A DNA stretch of 64,000 nucleotides from an uncultured Eubacteriales bacterium (GCA_900542565.1 UQOC01000007.1:1-64000), one strand, 5' to 3'. Counted from the stretch's first letter, positions 50,953 through 60,548 are shown. The notes: generated by a model not told the origin, from the sequence alone. Translations and numbers: made by a program.

Positions 50953-52691
50953 CTTTGAAGATCAACGGACAGCAGGTAAGCGTTCCGGAAAAGACTACCA
51001 TCATGGAAGCGGCCGAGAAAGTCGGAGTACATATCCCTCATCTGTGCTTTCTCAAGGAAATCAACGAGATAGCCGCCTGCCGCGTTTGTCTTGTTGAACT
51101 GGCCGGTATAGACAGATTGGTAACGGCCTGTAACACCGAGTGCAGGAACGGACTGGATGTCATAACCAACAGTCCGCGGCTGCGAAAGATAAGAAGGATG
51201 AATGTGGAACTGATCCTTTCAGACCACAAGTCCGAATGTCCAAGCTGCGTCAGGAGCGGAAACTGCACATTGCAGTCAATAGCCAACGATCTTGGACTGC
51301 CTATGAACCCGTTTGTTACCAACACTGCGGAAAAAAGCCGCTGGGACAGCAGTCTGCCGCTGATACGGGACGCTTCCAAATGCGTCAAGTGTATGAGGTG
51401 CATACAGGTATGTGAAAAGATACAGGGCCTGAACATATGGGACCTGCATGGGACCGGGCCAAGGACGACGGTAGGCGTCAAAGAAAACAAGGCTTTCAGG
51501 GATATAGACTGTGCTCTCTGCGGACAGTGCATAACCCACTGCCCTGTGGGAGCATTAAGGGAGAGAGATGACAGAGACAGGCTTAATGATGCCATAGCTG
51601 ATCCTGACAAGATAATAATCGCTCAGATAGCTCCTGCGGTAAGGACCGCCTGGGGCGAACAGATAGGCCTGAGAGAAGAGGAAAGCACCGTCGGGAAACT
51701 GGTCTGCGCCCTTAAAAAGATTGGCATAGATTATGTGTTCGATACCAACTATTCGGCAGATATGACCATAATGGAAGAAGGCAGCGAGTTCCTTGAGAGG
51801 TTGCAGCACAGAGAGGACTACAGTTGGCCGATGTTTACTTCCTGCTGTCCCGGATGGATAAGGTTCGTCAAGACCCAGTATCCTGAAATGGTAAAAAATC
51901 TTTCCACAGCCAAATCGCCTCAGCAGATGTTCGGCGCCATGGCAAAGACATATATAGCCCATAAGCTGGGGGTAGACCCTTCAAAGGTATTTTCCGTATC
52001 GGTGATGCCTTGCGTATCAAAAAAATACGAGAGGACTGTTCCTCAGGTCAATTCAGCAGGCAAAGGCTTCGATGTGGACCTGGTACTGACCACAAGGGAG
52101 CTGGACAGGTTCATCAGGAGCGACAGCATCAAGCCGGGAGACCTGACAGATATGCCGTTTGATGATATATTCGGGGAAGGCTCCGGCGCTGCAGTGATCT
52201 TCGGGACCACCGGCGGCGTAATGGAAGCGGCTCTCAGGAGCGCATATTTTCTGGCTACAGGTGAAAACCCCAAACCAGATGCATTTAAAAATGTAAGAGG
52301 CGAAAAAGGCTGGAAAGAAGAAACTTTCAACATACAGGGCATAACCCTGAAGGTTGCTGTGGCCAGCGGCCTGGCCAATGCCAGGAAACTGATAGAAGCC
52401 ATAAGAAGGGGAGAAGTGTCTTATGATTTTGTTGAGATAATGGCTTGTCCCGGCGGCTGCGTAGGCGGTGGCGGACAGCCTTATAAGGATGGGCTGGAAC
52501 TTGCTCCGGAGAGGGGGCAGCAGCTTTATAACCTCGACAAACACAGCAAGATCAGATTTTCCCATGAAAACTCAGCAGTCCAGCTGACATATGAGGAATA
52601 TCTTGAAAAGCCTCTGTCAGAGAAAGCTCATCATCTTCTCCACACCAGACTTGAGGACTGGTCGCTTGATATGACCAATGAGGAACCTTGA
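50946..52691 (+). CDS. [FeFe] hydrogenase, catalytic subunit
   Basis: A 581-residue monomeric-type hydrogenase that interconverts protons and H2. Cofactor domains in order: N-terminal [2Fe-2S] (CRVC region near 47, CNTEC), a His-Cys3 [4Fe-4S] site (DHKSECPSCVRSGNC near 92), two 4Fe-4S motifs (CVKCMRCIQVC near 145 and CALCGQCITHC near 188), and the H-cluster domain. The three H-cluster signatures are intact: TSCCPGWIRF near 297, MPCVSKKYE near 354 and MACPGGCVGGGGQP near 498, with the active-site proton-relay Cys in TSCC. The pairing with a GltD-like gene resembles the group A2/A3 arrangement. Overlap and a strong GGAGGGAGGAAG site indicate co-translation with its partner. Confidence 0.94.
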   Translation: MVTLKINGQQVSVPEKTTIMEAAEKVGVHIPHLCFLKEINEIAACRVCLVELAGIDRLVTACNTECRNGLDVITNSPRLRKIRRMNVELILSDHKSECPSCVRSGNCTLQSIANDLGLPMNPFVTNTAEKSRWDSSLPLIRDASKCVKCMRCIQVCEKIQGLNIWDLHGTGPRTTVGVKENKAFRDIDCALCGQCITHCPVGALRERDDRDRLNDAIADPDKIIIAQIAPAVRTAWGEQIGLREEESTVGKLVCALKKIGIDYVFDTNYSADMTIMEEGSEFLERLQHREDYSWPMFTSCCPGWIRFVKTQYPEMVKNLSTAKSPQQMFGAMAKTYIAHKLGVDPSKVFSVSVMPCVSKKYERTVPQVNSAGKGFDVDLVLTTRELDRFIRSDSIKPGDLTDMPFDDIFGEGSGAAVIFGTTGGVMEAALRSAYFLATGENPKPDAFKNVRGEKGWKEETFNIQGITLKVAVASGLANARKLIEAIRRGEVSYDFVEIMACPGGCVGGGGQPYKDGLELAPERGQQLYNLDKHSKIRFSHENSAVQLTYEEYLEKPLSEKAHHLLHTRLEDWSLDMTNEEP

Positions 52692-52736
52692 AAGTTAAAA
52701 AAATATTAAGAAAGTGCAAAAATACTGAAAATAAAT

Positions 52737-52766
52737 TTGATAATACAGCTAAAAATGTGATAAAAT
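52737..52766 (+). promoter_or_regulatory. Promoter of the DUF1538-PII unit
   Basis: TTGATA (52737-52742), 18 bases, TAAAAT (52761-52766) with a preceding TGA (extended -10). It lies in the 131-bp AT-rich gap after the hydrogenase gene, separating the two units. Confidence 0.7.
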
Positions 52767-52822
52767 CAATATGAAAGTTATTTCCCCCGGAACTTAAAGC
52801 GAAAGGGTGATATTATCGCATA

Positions 52823-54343
52823 ATGAATGAAAAGCTAAAAGAAAAGATCAGAGAATCATTATCAAGCGTTCTGCCCATAACGGTGATCGTCTTGATATTG
52901 AGCATCACTTTAGCTCCGATGGAAGTGGGGACGCTCCTGTTGTTCCTGACAGGAGCCCTGCTTCTCATAGTGGGGATGGGGTTTTTCCAGCTGGGAGCTG
53001 AAATGGCCATGACGCCCCTTGGACAGGGAGTAGGCGGACGGCTCATCAAGAGCAAGAGCATACCGCTCATAATGCTCATAAGCTTCCTGATGGGAGCAAT
53101 AATCACCATATCCGAGCCTGATCTGCAGGTTCTTGCCAATCAGGTGGCGGCTATCCCAAATCCTGTCCTTATATGGACCGTGGCTGTGGGAGTCGGGATA
53201 TTCCTGGTGATTGCAGTGCTCCGAGTCTTGTTCCACATCGGGCTTGCCCACATGCTCATCATTTTTTACATTGCGCTGTTTATACTGTCTTTCTTTTCAC
53301 CGGACAGTTTTACGGCTGTTGCCTTTGATGCGGGAGGCGTTACCACAGGTCCGATGACAGTTCCTTTTATAATGGCGCTGGGCGTAGGATTTTCCGCTTC
53401 ACGAAGCGACCCGGACGGTGTGAACGACAGCTTTGGAATGGTGGCCCTGTGCAGTGTGGGGCCCATAATGATGGTGCTGCTCCTTGGCATCTTTTATCAT
53501 CCGACCGAGGCCATATACGAGTCCATCGTGGTCCCGGAAATAGTTACTACCTATGATGTGGTGAAGCAATTTCTTTCGGCTTTGCCTCAGTATTCCGAAG
53601 AGGTGTGCATAAGCATGGCACCGGTGATCTCGGTATTCATCATTTTCCAGATTTTCACCAGAAGTTACAGAAAAAGACAGATATTGAGGATGACAGTGGG
53701 ATTTGTCTATACTATATTGGGACTTATCCTTTTCCTGACAGGAGTCAACATAGGGTTTGCTCCGGTAGGGAACCTGTTCGGAAGCTCCCTTGGCGGAAGC
53801 TCATTTAGCTGGCTGCTCATACCTATAGGAGTTGCCATAGGATACTATATAGTAAAAGCTGAGCCTGCCGTACAGATCCTGAATGAACAGGTGGAGTACA
53901 TGACAGGAGGGACTGTGTCCCAGAAAATGATGAACATGGCTCTTTCCATCGGCGTGGCCGGAGCTGTGGCCCTGGCGATGGTGAGAGTATTGACGGGGAT
54001 AAATATATATTGGATCATCATACCCGGATATATTATTTCTCTGGCTCTGTCTAAGATAGTACCGACAGCGTTTGTAGGAATAGCTTTTGACTCAGGCGGC
54101 GTAGCCAGCGGACCGATGACTTCAACATTCCTGCTCCCCCTTGCAATGGGCGCCTCTCTGGCGGCAGGAGGAAATGTAGTCACCGATGCCTTCGGCATAG
54201 TGGCTCTTGTCGCGATGGCTCCGCTTCTGGCCATACAGATAATGGGACTGATATATGCTCAAAAGGCCAGGAAAGTGGCAGCTGATACCGGTCAACTGCC
54301 GGATGATACTGTTGTAGATATAGAGGAGGATTCAGATGTCTGA
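52823..54343 (+). CDS. DUF1538 family membrane transporter-like protein
   Basis: A 506-residue polytopic membrane protein (about 12-14 helices) built from two related halves. The half-site AFDAGGVTTGPMTVPF near residue 169 is mirrored by AFDSGGVASGPMTSTF near 422. Each is followed by a similar stretch (DSFGMVALCSVGPI; DAFGIVALVAMAPL). The Gly/Ser/Thr-rich re-entrant-like motifs suggest a substrate path. The family has no proven substrate. The next gene encodes a PII-like protein overlapping by 8 bp, which points to a regulated transporter, by analogy with AmtB-GlnK or SbtA-SbtB. Confidence 0.85.
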   Translation: MNEKLKEKIRESLSSVLPITVIVLILSITLAPMEVGTLLLFLTGALLLIVGMGFFQLGAEMAMTPLGQGVGGRLIKSKSIPLIMLISFLMGAIITISEPDLQVLANQVAAIPNPVLIWTVAVGVGIFLVIAVLRVLFHIGLAHMLIIFYIALFILSFFSPDSFTAVAFDAGGVTTGPMTVPFIMALGVGFSASRSDPDGVNDSFGMVALCSVGPIMMVLLLGIFYHPTEAIYESIVVPEIVTTYDVVKQFLSALPQYSEEVCISMAPVISVFIIFQIFTRSYRKRQILRMTVGFVYTILGLILFLTGVNIGFAPVGNLFGSSLGGSSFSWLLIPIGVAIGYYIVKAEPAVQILNEQVEYMTGGTVSQKMMNMALSIGVAGAVALAMVRVLTGINIYWIIIPGYIISLALSKIVPTAFVGIAFDSGGVASGPMTSTFLLPLAMGASLAAGGNVVTDAFGIVALVAMAPLLAIQIMGLIYAQKARKVAADTGQLPDDTVVDIEEDSDV

Positions 54344-55055
54344 TTTGCAGGACGCAAAGCTGGTATCGCCGAGGATGGTCATATTCATCACTCGTGCCGA
54401 GGACCAGACAAACCTTATACATGCTTTTGAATCTCTGCATGTTCCCATGTGCTATCAATGTCTGGGAAAGGGAACTGCCCCGTCGGAGATAATGGATATA
54501 TTCGGGCTCAGCGGTACAAGCCGTCTGGTGACCATTGGAGTGATGCCAAAATTCATGGCAAAAGAACTGTTTGAAAAGATCACCAGGACCATGCTGATCC
54601 ATCAGAGAGGCGGGGGTATTGCGCTGACAGTACCCATAACGGGACTGCAATCGCCGATGCTCCATCTTATGAATGATGAAGCGAAAGAAGCATGGAAAAA
54701 GCATATTGAAGAAAGGATCAGTAAAGATATGGCTGAGATAAAAAAAGAGTCGGTATATTCCATGATATGGGTATCAGTAAACAGCGGATTCAGTGATGAT
54801 GTGATCGATGCGGCAAGAGAGGCCGGCGCAAAAGGCGGCACCGTAATGAAAGGACGCCGCAGGAATTCGGCCAAGGTAAGCCAGAATTTCGGTCTGCCGC
54901 TTCAGGATGAACAGGATTTTGTGATGATAGTGGTACCTAAGGCAAAAAAGACTCAGGTGATGTCCGCTATATGCAGCCAATGCGGGCTCAACAGCAATGC
55001 GCACGGAATAGTCCTTTCAATGCCGGTAGATGAGATAATGGGACTTGAAGAATAA
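54336..55055 (+). CDS. Tandem PII-like signalling protein
   Basis: A 239-residue cytoplasmic protein consisting of two PII-like ferredoxin folds in one chain (about 12-108 and 135-235). The first half has RMVIFITRAEDQTNLIHAF and GGGIALTVPI. The second has YSMIWVSVNSGFSDDVIDAA, GAKGGTVMKGRRR and FVMIVVPKAKKTQVMSAI, similar to the T-loop and B-loop regions of PII. The classical uridylylated Tyr context is not seen. GAGGAGGATTC precedes the ATG. It probably senses a nucleotide or metabolite and controls the DUF1538 protein. Confidence 0.8.
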   Translation: MSDLQDAKLVSPRMVIFITRAEDQTNLIHAFESLHVPMCYQCLGKGTAPSEIMDIFGLSGTSRLVTIGVMPKFMAKELFEKITRTMLIHQRGGGIALTVPITGLQSPMLHLMNDEAKEAWKKHIEERISKDMAEIKKESVYSMIWVSVNSGFSDDVIDAAREAGAKGGTVMKGRRRNSAKVSQNFGLPLQDEQDFVMIVVPKAKKTQVMSAICSQCGLNSNAHGIVLSMPVDEIMGLEE

Positions 55056-55062
55056 CATTAAA

Positions 55063-55103
55063 AAGACTGCCCGGACCTGTTGCGGTATGGGCAGTCTTTG
55101 TTT
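55063..55103 (+). terminator. Rho-independent terminator after the PII-like gene
   Basis: AAGACTGCCC (55063-55072) pairs perfectly with GGGCAGTCTT (55089-55098), followed by TGTTTT. It faces the convergent recN. Confidence 0.88.
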
Positions 55104-55139
55104 TATGGCAGCTTTTATCTGTTTTGTGCGGCAAGGCCG

Positions 55140-56756
55140 TTATCTGCGGCTGATGAGCTCTCTGGCGCTCTGTATGGTTGAATCTGTTATAACAGCGCCG
55201 CCAAGCAGGCGGGCTATTTCCATGACTGTTTCATCGGCAGTCAGAGGATCTACAAAGGTATAGGTGCTGCTGTCGTCAGACTCTTTATGTATCCTGAAGT
55301 TATGGTCGCCTGCGGCTGCGATCTGCGGAAGATGCGTGATACATATGACCTGATGGGAGCGGGATATCTCCCTGAGCTTGTTTCCTACTATGCTTGCGGT
55401 TATGCCGCTTATTCCCGTGTCAATCTCGTCAAAGATCAGCGTAGGGATCTGGTCATAAGAGCTGACGATATTTTTAAAAGCCAGCATTATCCTTGACATT
55501 TCACCGCCGGAGACGATCTTGTCCAAAGGTTTCAGCGGCTCGCCCTTGTTGGTGCTCATGAGAAACCTTACCTGGTCAGCACCGTTAGCAGAAGGTTCGT
55601 CAAGGGAGGATACCTGTACGGCAACCTTTGAATCGGGAAAATTCAGGTCTATCAGTTCTTTCTGGATAGCCTGTTCAAGCTGGGATGCTTTGATAGTCCT
55701 TGCTTCTGTAAGACGGGCGCAGGATTCCAGCAGGGATGATCTGAGGGACTTTAGCTCTTTCATGAGGACGGTCTTTTTTTCATCTGAGTTTTCCGCTTCG
55801 TCCAGCCTGGCACGCAGCTCTTCACGATAGCGCAGGACATCATCAATGGTGCCGCCGTATTTCTTCTTGAGATTCTCGATGGTTTCCTGCCGCAATATGG
55901 CCATGTCCAGGTCAGCAGGCGAAAATGTCACAGAATCTTTCATATTCCTGAGCTGCCTGCATATGTCTTCAAGCCTGTAATAAAGGTCAGTAAATTCTTC
56001 ACTCAGGGAAGCCATATCTTTTGAGCAGAAAGAGATCTCTTCAACGGCTTTGACGGCAGATCCAAGCCCATCCATGACAGAAGGGGCTTCCTCATACATG
56101 GCATCGTAAGCTGAACCCAGATTTTCGTAGATCTTTTCGCTGTTCTGCAGCAGAGAGATCCTGTCTGCAAGTTCAGAGTCCTCACCCGGCATCAGATCTG
56201 CCTTATCGATCTCGTCTGCTTCAAAACGATAAAACTCAAGTTTCCGCTTACTTTCTTTTTCTCCTGACAGCAAAGAGGCAAGGACCCTGCGGCATCTGGA
56301 AAATTCATCATAATATCTTGACACCTCTTCTCTGAGACTGTCAGTCTCTTCATGCCTGTATGAATCCAGCATCACAATGTGATATTCCGGGTCAAGGAGA
56401 GACTGGTTGTCATATTGACCGTGGATGTCGGCAAGCTTTGAGGCGATCTGGCTGATCCTGCCAAGAGTTACTATCTCGCCGTTGAGCCTGCACAGATTCT
56501 TACCGGTGGCAGAAATCTCACGGGTTATCACAAATTCATCATCTCCCAGATAACCGACAAGCTGTATTACAGCTTTGTCTGTTCCCGTCCTTACATAGGA
56601 AGAATCGGCTCTGCTTCCCAGGGCGAGACTGATGGCTTCGATCACTATGGATTTACCGGAACCGGTCTCACCGGTTATGATATTCAGGCCATCTTCAAAA
56701 TCAACATCTATATTTTCAATGGTAGCAAAATTTTTGATACTTATGTGGCTAATCAT
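55140..56756 (-). CDS. recN: DNA repair protein RecN
   Basis: A 538-residue SMC-like ATPase for double-strand break repair. Walker A is GETGSGKSIVIEAISLALG near residue 32, long coiled-coil arms occupy about 150-380, and the C-terminal ABC signature and Walker B are VSGGEMSRIMLA and LIFDEIDTGISG. Its ATG overlaps the argR stop by 8 bp, an order (argR-recN) common in Firmicutes. It is a little shorter than the usual 550-570, mainly in the arms. Confidence 0.95.
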   Translation of the reverse strand: MISHISIKNFATIENIDVDFEDGLNIITGETGSGKSIVIEAISLALGSRADSSYVRTGTDKAVIQLVGYLGDDEFVITREISATGKNLCRLNGEIVTLGRISQIASKLADIHGQYDNQSLLDPEYHIVMLDSYRHEETDSLREEVSRYYDEFSRCRRVLASLLSGEKESKRKLEFYRFEADEIDKADLMPGEDSELADRISLLQNSEKIYENLGSAYDAMYEEAPSVMDGLGSAVKAVEEISFCSKDMASLSEEFTDLYYRLEDICRQLRNMKDSVTFSPADLDMAILRQETIENLKKKYGGTIDDVLRYREELRARLDEAENSDEKKTVLMKELKSLRSSLLESCARLTEARTIKASQLEQAIQKELIDLNFPDSKVAVQVSSLDEPSANGADQVRFLMSTNKGEPLKPLDKIVSGGEMSRIMLAFKNIVSSYDQIPTLIFDEIDTGISGITASIVGNKLREISRSHQVICITHLPQIAAAGDHNFRIHKESDDSSTYTFVDPLTADETVMEIARLLGGAVITDSTIQSARELISRR

Positions 56757-57216
56757 TTTTTGCCCTCGTATTCAGCATTTCCTTAAAACGGTTTATCACA
56801 TAAGGAACATTTTCCTCTTTATCCACAAGGAGAAACAGAGTGTTGTCGCCCGCAATACTGCCGATGATGTGTTCCATGCCGCCGCTGTCTATGGCTTCAC
56901 CGGCTGCAGCAGCACATCCCGACAGAGTCTTTACGACTACGATATTACCTGACGAATCGAAGGAGGTTATAGTTTCGCGGAAAATTTTTGTGAACCTGTC
57001 GGAAGTAGGCTGATCCTGAGACTTGGCGGCAGAATATTTGTATTTTCCGTCGGCAGAGAGTACTTTTACAAGCTGAAGCTCCTTTATGTCCCTGGATACG
57101 GTGGCCTGAGTCACTTCAAAGCCGCTTTCTCTCAGCAGGGAAGCAAGTTCCTCCTGTGTCCCGATATCTCTTGAACTGATAAGTTCTATGATCTTGTTCT
57201 GTCTGGAATAACGCAT
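56749..57216 (-). CDS. argR: Arginine repressor ArgR/AhrC
   Basis: A 155-residue hexameric repressor. The N-terminal winged helix (about 1-65) has EELASLLRESG and VTQATVSRDIKELQLVKV. The C-terminal arginine-binding domain (about 85-150) has VVVKTLSGCAAAAGEAID, IGSIAGDNTLFLLV and a basic end. It controls arginine synthesis and breakdown genes and often its own gene. An ARG-box-like sequence lies 13 bp before its start (57229-57242). The Shine-Dalgarno AAAGGAGATCTCC precedes the ATG. Confidence 0.94.
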   Translation of the reverse strand: MRYSRQNKIIELISSRDIGTQEELASLLRESGFEVTQATVSRDIKELQLVKVLSADGKYKYSAAKSQDQPTSDRFTKIFRETITSFDSSGNIVVVKTLSGCAAAAGEAIDSGGMEHIIGSIAGDNTLFLLVDKEENVPYVINRFKEMLNTRAKND

Positions 57217-57228
57217 GGAGATCTCCTT

Positions 57229-57242
57229 TGCATAATTATAAT
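57229..57242. promoter_or_regulatory. ARG-box-like operator upstream of argR
   Basis: TGCATAATTATAAT matches 12 of 14 positions of the ARG box core TGNATWWWWATNCA. It overlaps a minus-strand TATAAT (57242-57237) in front of argR, where bound ArgR would block transcription. Confidence 0.55.
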
Positions 57243-57282
57243 CTTTAGAGAAATTTTATCATACAGCGGTTTCCTTTGCAAG

Positions 57283-57311
57283 TGGACAAACGAATGTTTG
57301 TGTGTTATAAT
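57283..57311 (+). promoter_or_regulatory. Promoter of ruvC-ruvA-ruvB-queA
   Basis: TGGACA (57283-57288), 17 bases, consensus TATAAT (57306-57311) with an extended TGT. It is 33 bases before the ruvC ATG. Confidence 0.8.
57287..57300. promoter_or_regulatory. LexA (SOS) box in the ruvC promoter
   Basis: CAAACGAATGTTTG matches 13 of 14 positions of the Bacillus LexA/DinR consensus CGAACRNRYGTTYG. It lies between the -35 and -10 elements, the ideal place for repression. Confidence 0.7.
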
Positions 57312-57343
57312 TTTTTGGAAACAAACACACGAGAGGTTGAAAA

Positions 57344-57850
57344 ATGCGGATTCTCGGCATTGATCCCGGCTATGCCATATTGGGCTGGGGTCTTATAGAT
57401 GTAAAGGGAAACAGGTTCTCGGTGGTGGATTACGGTTCGATACTGACAGAGGCCTCGGAAGATATGCCTGCACGGCTGCAGGCGCTGTACAGAGGACTTG
57501 CGGGGCTCATAGAAAAATACGGACCGGACGAAGCCTCAATAGAAGAACTGTTTTTTAACAATAACGCAAAGACTGCCATTTTGGTGGGAGAAGCCAGAGG
57601 CGTAGCAGTCCTTGCCTGTGCAGACGGCGGCCTGCCCATAAGCGAATATACCCCCCTGCAGATAAAGCAGGCTCTTGTAGGATATGGAAGGGCAGATAAA
57701 AAACAGGTCCAGTATATGGTAAAGACATTGCTCAATCTTGAAGCGGTGCCAAAGCCTGACGATACCGCCGATGCTCTTGCAGCAGCCATATGCCATGCCC
57801 ATTCATCGGGCAGGAAAAATTTTTTAAAAAAGGCAGGTAACAGATTTTGA
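57344..57850 (+). CDS. ruvC: Crossover junction endodeoxyribonuclease RuvC
   Basis: A 168-residue Holliday-junction resolvase of the RNase H fold. Catalytic acids are visible: Asp7 in [12 protein letters not shown], Glu in [10 protein letters not shown], Glu in [10 protein letters not shown] and the final Asp in [17 protein letters not shown]. It nicks junctions symmetrically after RuvAB branch migration. GAGAGGTTGAAAA precedes the ATG. It overlaps ruvA by 4 bp and lies behind a LexA-like box. Confidence 0.95.
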   Translation: MRILGIDPGYAILGWGLIDVKGNRFSVVDYGSILTEASEDMPARLQALYRGLAGLIEKYGPDEASIEELFFNNNAKTAILVGEARGVAVLACADGGLPISEYTPLQIKQALVGYGRADKKQVQYMVKTLLNLEAVPKPDDTADALAAAICHAHSSGRKNFLKKAGNRF

Positions 57851-58446
57851 TAAGATATGTCAAAGGAACTTACAGCATGAACATAAACGGAGGGATAGTC
57901 GCAGAGACCCAGTCAGGCCTGGGCCTTGAGATCTATCTTCCCGTCAATTCACCAATATATAAATACGCAGAGGGCGACACTATCCAGGTGTACACATCGT
58001 TCATAGTTAAAGAAGACAGCATGGCCCTCTACGGCTTTCACAACAAGGAAACCCTTGAGCTTTTTGAAAAGCTCATAACTGTGAGCGGTGTAGGGGCAAA
58101 AGGAGCGATATCCATCATAGGAACACTGGACGCAGAGAGCCTTAAAAGAGCCATCATCTTTGAAGATGTAAAAGAACTGAGCAGAGCCAACGGCATAGGA
58201 AAAAAGACGGCGGAACGGATAATCCTTGAACTTAAAGACAAACTGTCGGATATCGACAAGATCGTGCCTCCTGATACGGCATCTCTTGCGGGCGGCCAGG
58301 ACACGGACACACGGGCTGAAGCCATAAATGCCCTGATCGCACTGGGATATACCAAAGCAGAAGCGTTCGGTGCAGTTTCTTCTGTAAACGATGAGGGCCT
58401 TTCAAGTGAAGAGTATATCAAGAAAGCCCTGAAAAATCTTTTTTAA
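57847..58446 (+). CDS. ruvA: Holliday junction branch migration protein RuvA
   Basis: A 199-residue tetrameric junction-binding protein with a TTG start overlapping the ruvC stop. An N-terminal OB domain ([12 protein letters not shown] to about 63) and tandem helix-hairpin-helix motifs ([37 protein letters not shown]) are followed by an acidic linker and the C-terminal RuvB-binding three-helix domain ([16 protein letters not shown]). All three domains are complete. Confidence 0.94.
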   Translation: MIRYVKGTYSMNINGGIVAETQSGLGLEIYLPVNSPIYKYAEGDTIQVYTSFIVKEDSMALYGFHNKETLELFEKLITVSGVGAKGAISIIGTLDAESLKRAIIFEDVKELSRANGIGKKTAERIILELKDKLSDIDKIVPPDTASLAGGQDTDTRAEAINALIALGYTKAEAFGAVSSVNDEGLSSEEYIKKALKNLF

Positions 58447-58458
58447 CGGAGATGACTC

Positions 58459-59472
58459 ATGACAACGGATAAGGAAAGGATAACATCCGCTAACCTGAGC
58501 CCTGGAGAGGGAACACAGGAAAGGTCTTTAAGACCTCAAAAGCTGGATGACTTTATAGGACAGAAAAACGCAAAGGATAACCTTAAGGTTTTCATCGAAG
58601 CTGCGAAGCTGAGAGGAGAGCCCCTTGACCATGTGCTGTTTTACGGGCCGCCGGGACTGGGCAAGACCACACTGGCCGGCATCATAGCCAACGAGATGGG
58701 GGTAGACATAAAGATAACCTCCGGGCCTGCCATTGACAGGGCGGGAGATCTGGCGGCCATATTGACCAATCTGGAAGAAAACGATGTGCTTTTTATTGAT
58801 GAGATACACAGGCTCAACCGTTCAGTGGAAGAGGTCTTATACTCGGCCATGGAGGATTTTGCTCTGGACATACTCATCGGCAAGGGGCCATCGGCAAGAT
58901 CCATCAGACTGGACCTTTCAAAATTCACCCTGATAGGAGCCACTACCAGAGTAGGGAGCCTGTCAGCACCTCTTCGGGACAGGTTCGGAGTAATGAGCAA
59001 ATTTGAAATGTATACTCCCGATGAACTGGAAGAGATAATCCGCAGGTCATCCCATATCCTCGGCATAGAGGCAGACGATGAGTCCATCCGTGAGATGGCA
59101 GGGAGATCAAGGGGCACTCCCAGGGTGGCAAACAGGATACTCAAGAGGATAAGGGACTTTTCACAGGTGCAGGGCAGCGGTTATATAGACGCTGATATCA
59201 CAAGAGACGGACTGAAAGCTCTGGACATCGATTCCATGGGACTTGAAAGGCTGGACAGGGAGATCCTGCTTGCGATAATAGAAAGATTCGGAGGCGGGCC
59301 TGTGGGTGTAGATACCATAGCTGCTTCCATAGGTGAAGAAAGGGTCACCATAGAGGATGCTTACGAGCCATACCTCCTTCAGATAGGATTTTTGAGCAGG
59401 ACTCAGAAAGGAAGGATGGCGACGGATCTGGCCTATCAGCATCTTGGCCTTACGCCGCCTGAAAGGGAATAG
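58459..59472 (+). CDS. ruvB: Holliday junction DNA helicase RuvB
   Basis: A 337-residue AAA+ motor that drives branch migration with RuvA. Walker A is [16 protein letters not shown], Walker B is LFIDEIHRL, sensor 1 and the arginine finger region are [18 protein letters not shown], and the C-terminal winged helix ends in [32 protein letters not shown] precedes the ATG 12 bp after ruvA. Confidence 0.96.
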   Translation: MTTDKERITSANLSPGEGTQERSLRPQKLDDFIGQKNAKDNLKVFIEAAKLRGEPLDHVLFYGPPGLGKTTLAGIIANEMGVDIKITSGPAIDRAGDLAAILTNLEENDVLFIDEIHRLNRSVEEVLYSAMEDFALDILIGKGPSARSIRLDLSKFTLIGATTRVGSLSAPLRDRFGVMSKFEMYTPDELEEIIRRSSHILGIEADDESIREMAGRSRGTPRVANRILKRIRDFSQVQGSGYIDADITRDGLKALDIDSMGLERLDREILLAIIERFGGGPVGVDTIAASIGEERVTIEDAYEPYLLQIGFLSRTQKGRMATDLAYQHLGLTPPERE

Positions 59473-59481
59473 GAAAGACAC

Positions 59482-60531
59482 ATGCACATCAATGATTTTG
59501 ATTACGATCTGCCCAAGGAACTGATAGCACAGCGGCCTCTTCATGACCGGGACAGGTGCCGTCTCATGGTCCTTGACAGGGATAAAAAGACCATAGAACA
59601 CAGACAGTTTACAGATATACTGGACTATCTCCGGCCGGGAGACTGTCTGGTGATGAACGATTCCAAGGTGCTTCCAGCCAGGATATATGGCACAAAGGAA
59701 AGTACGGGAGCAAAAGTTGAATTTCTCCTTACCAAAAGGATTGAAGGTGATCTGTGGGAGACCATGGTAAGGCCGGGTAAACGGCTCAAGCCGGGAGACC
59801 GGGTATCTTTTGCCGATGATGGCAGCTTCAGCGCGGTGATCGAGGGTTACGGCGAAGGGGGGACAAGACACGCCCGGTTCGTGTATGAAGGTATTTTTCT
59901 GGAGAGGCTTGAAGAACTTGGACAGATGCCTTTGCCGCCGTATATCCAAAGACCGGAAGATGATGAAGATAAGGATATGTATCAGACGGTCTACTGCAGA
60001 GAGGAAGGTTCAGTTGCGGCTCCTACAGCGGGCCTGCATTTTACAGAGGAACTTCTGGATGCTGTAAGGGCAATGGGGGTGAAAACCGTATGGGTCACCC
60101 TCCATGTGGGTATCGGTACATTCAGGCCTGTAAAGGTCGAGAACATAGAAGAACATCATATGCATTTTGAAGAATATTCGGTAAGCGATGAAACAGCAGC
60201 AAAGATCAATGAGACCAAAGCAGAGGGGGGAAGGGTCATCTGTGTGGGTACCACATCCCTGAGGACCATTGAAAGCGCCGCAGCATTTGATGAAAAAGCG
60301 GGCAGAGATCTTGTAAAACCCCAGTCATCATCCACAGGGATATTTATATATCCGGGATATGAGTTTAAGGTCACAGATGGTCTCATCACGAATTTCCATC
60401 TGCCCAAATCAACGCTGATGATGCTGGTATCGGCCCTGTATGACAGAGAGGAGATACTGAAAGCATACAGGACTGCCGTAAATGAAAGATACAGATTTTT
60501 CAGCTACGGCGATGCGATGATGATAATATGA
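59482..60531 (+). CDS. queA: S-adenosylmethionine:tRNA ribosyltransferase-isomerase QueA
   Basis: A 349-residue enzyme that moves the ribosyl group of SAM onto 7-aminomethyl-deazaguanine in tRNA, giving epoxyqueuosine. Signature stretches are [53 protein letters not shown] and [15 protein letters not shown]. It is the last gene of the ruv operon, 9 bp after ruvB, a common firmicute order. QueH (30501) performs the next step. Confidence 0.95.
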   Translation: MHINDFDYDLPKELIAQRPLHDRDRCRLMVLDRDKKTIEHRQFTDILDYLRPGDCLVMNDSKVLPARIYGTKESTGAKVEFLLTKRIEGDLWETMVRPGKRLKPGDRVSFADDGSFSAVIEGYGEGGTRHARFVYEGIFLERLEELGQMPLPPYIQRPEDDEDKDMYQTVYCREEGSVAAPTAGLHFTEELLDAVRAMGVKTVWVTLHVGIGTFRPVKVENIEEHHMHFEEYSVSDETAAKINETKAEGGRVICVGTTSLRTIESAAAFDEKAGRDLVKPQSSSTGIFIYPGYEFKVTDGLITNFHLPKSTLMMLVSALYDREEILKAYRTAVNERYRFFSYGDAMMII

Positions 60532-60548
60532 TATATAAAAGGCCAGAC

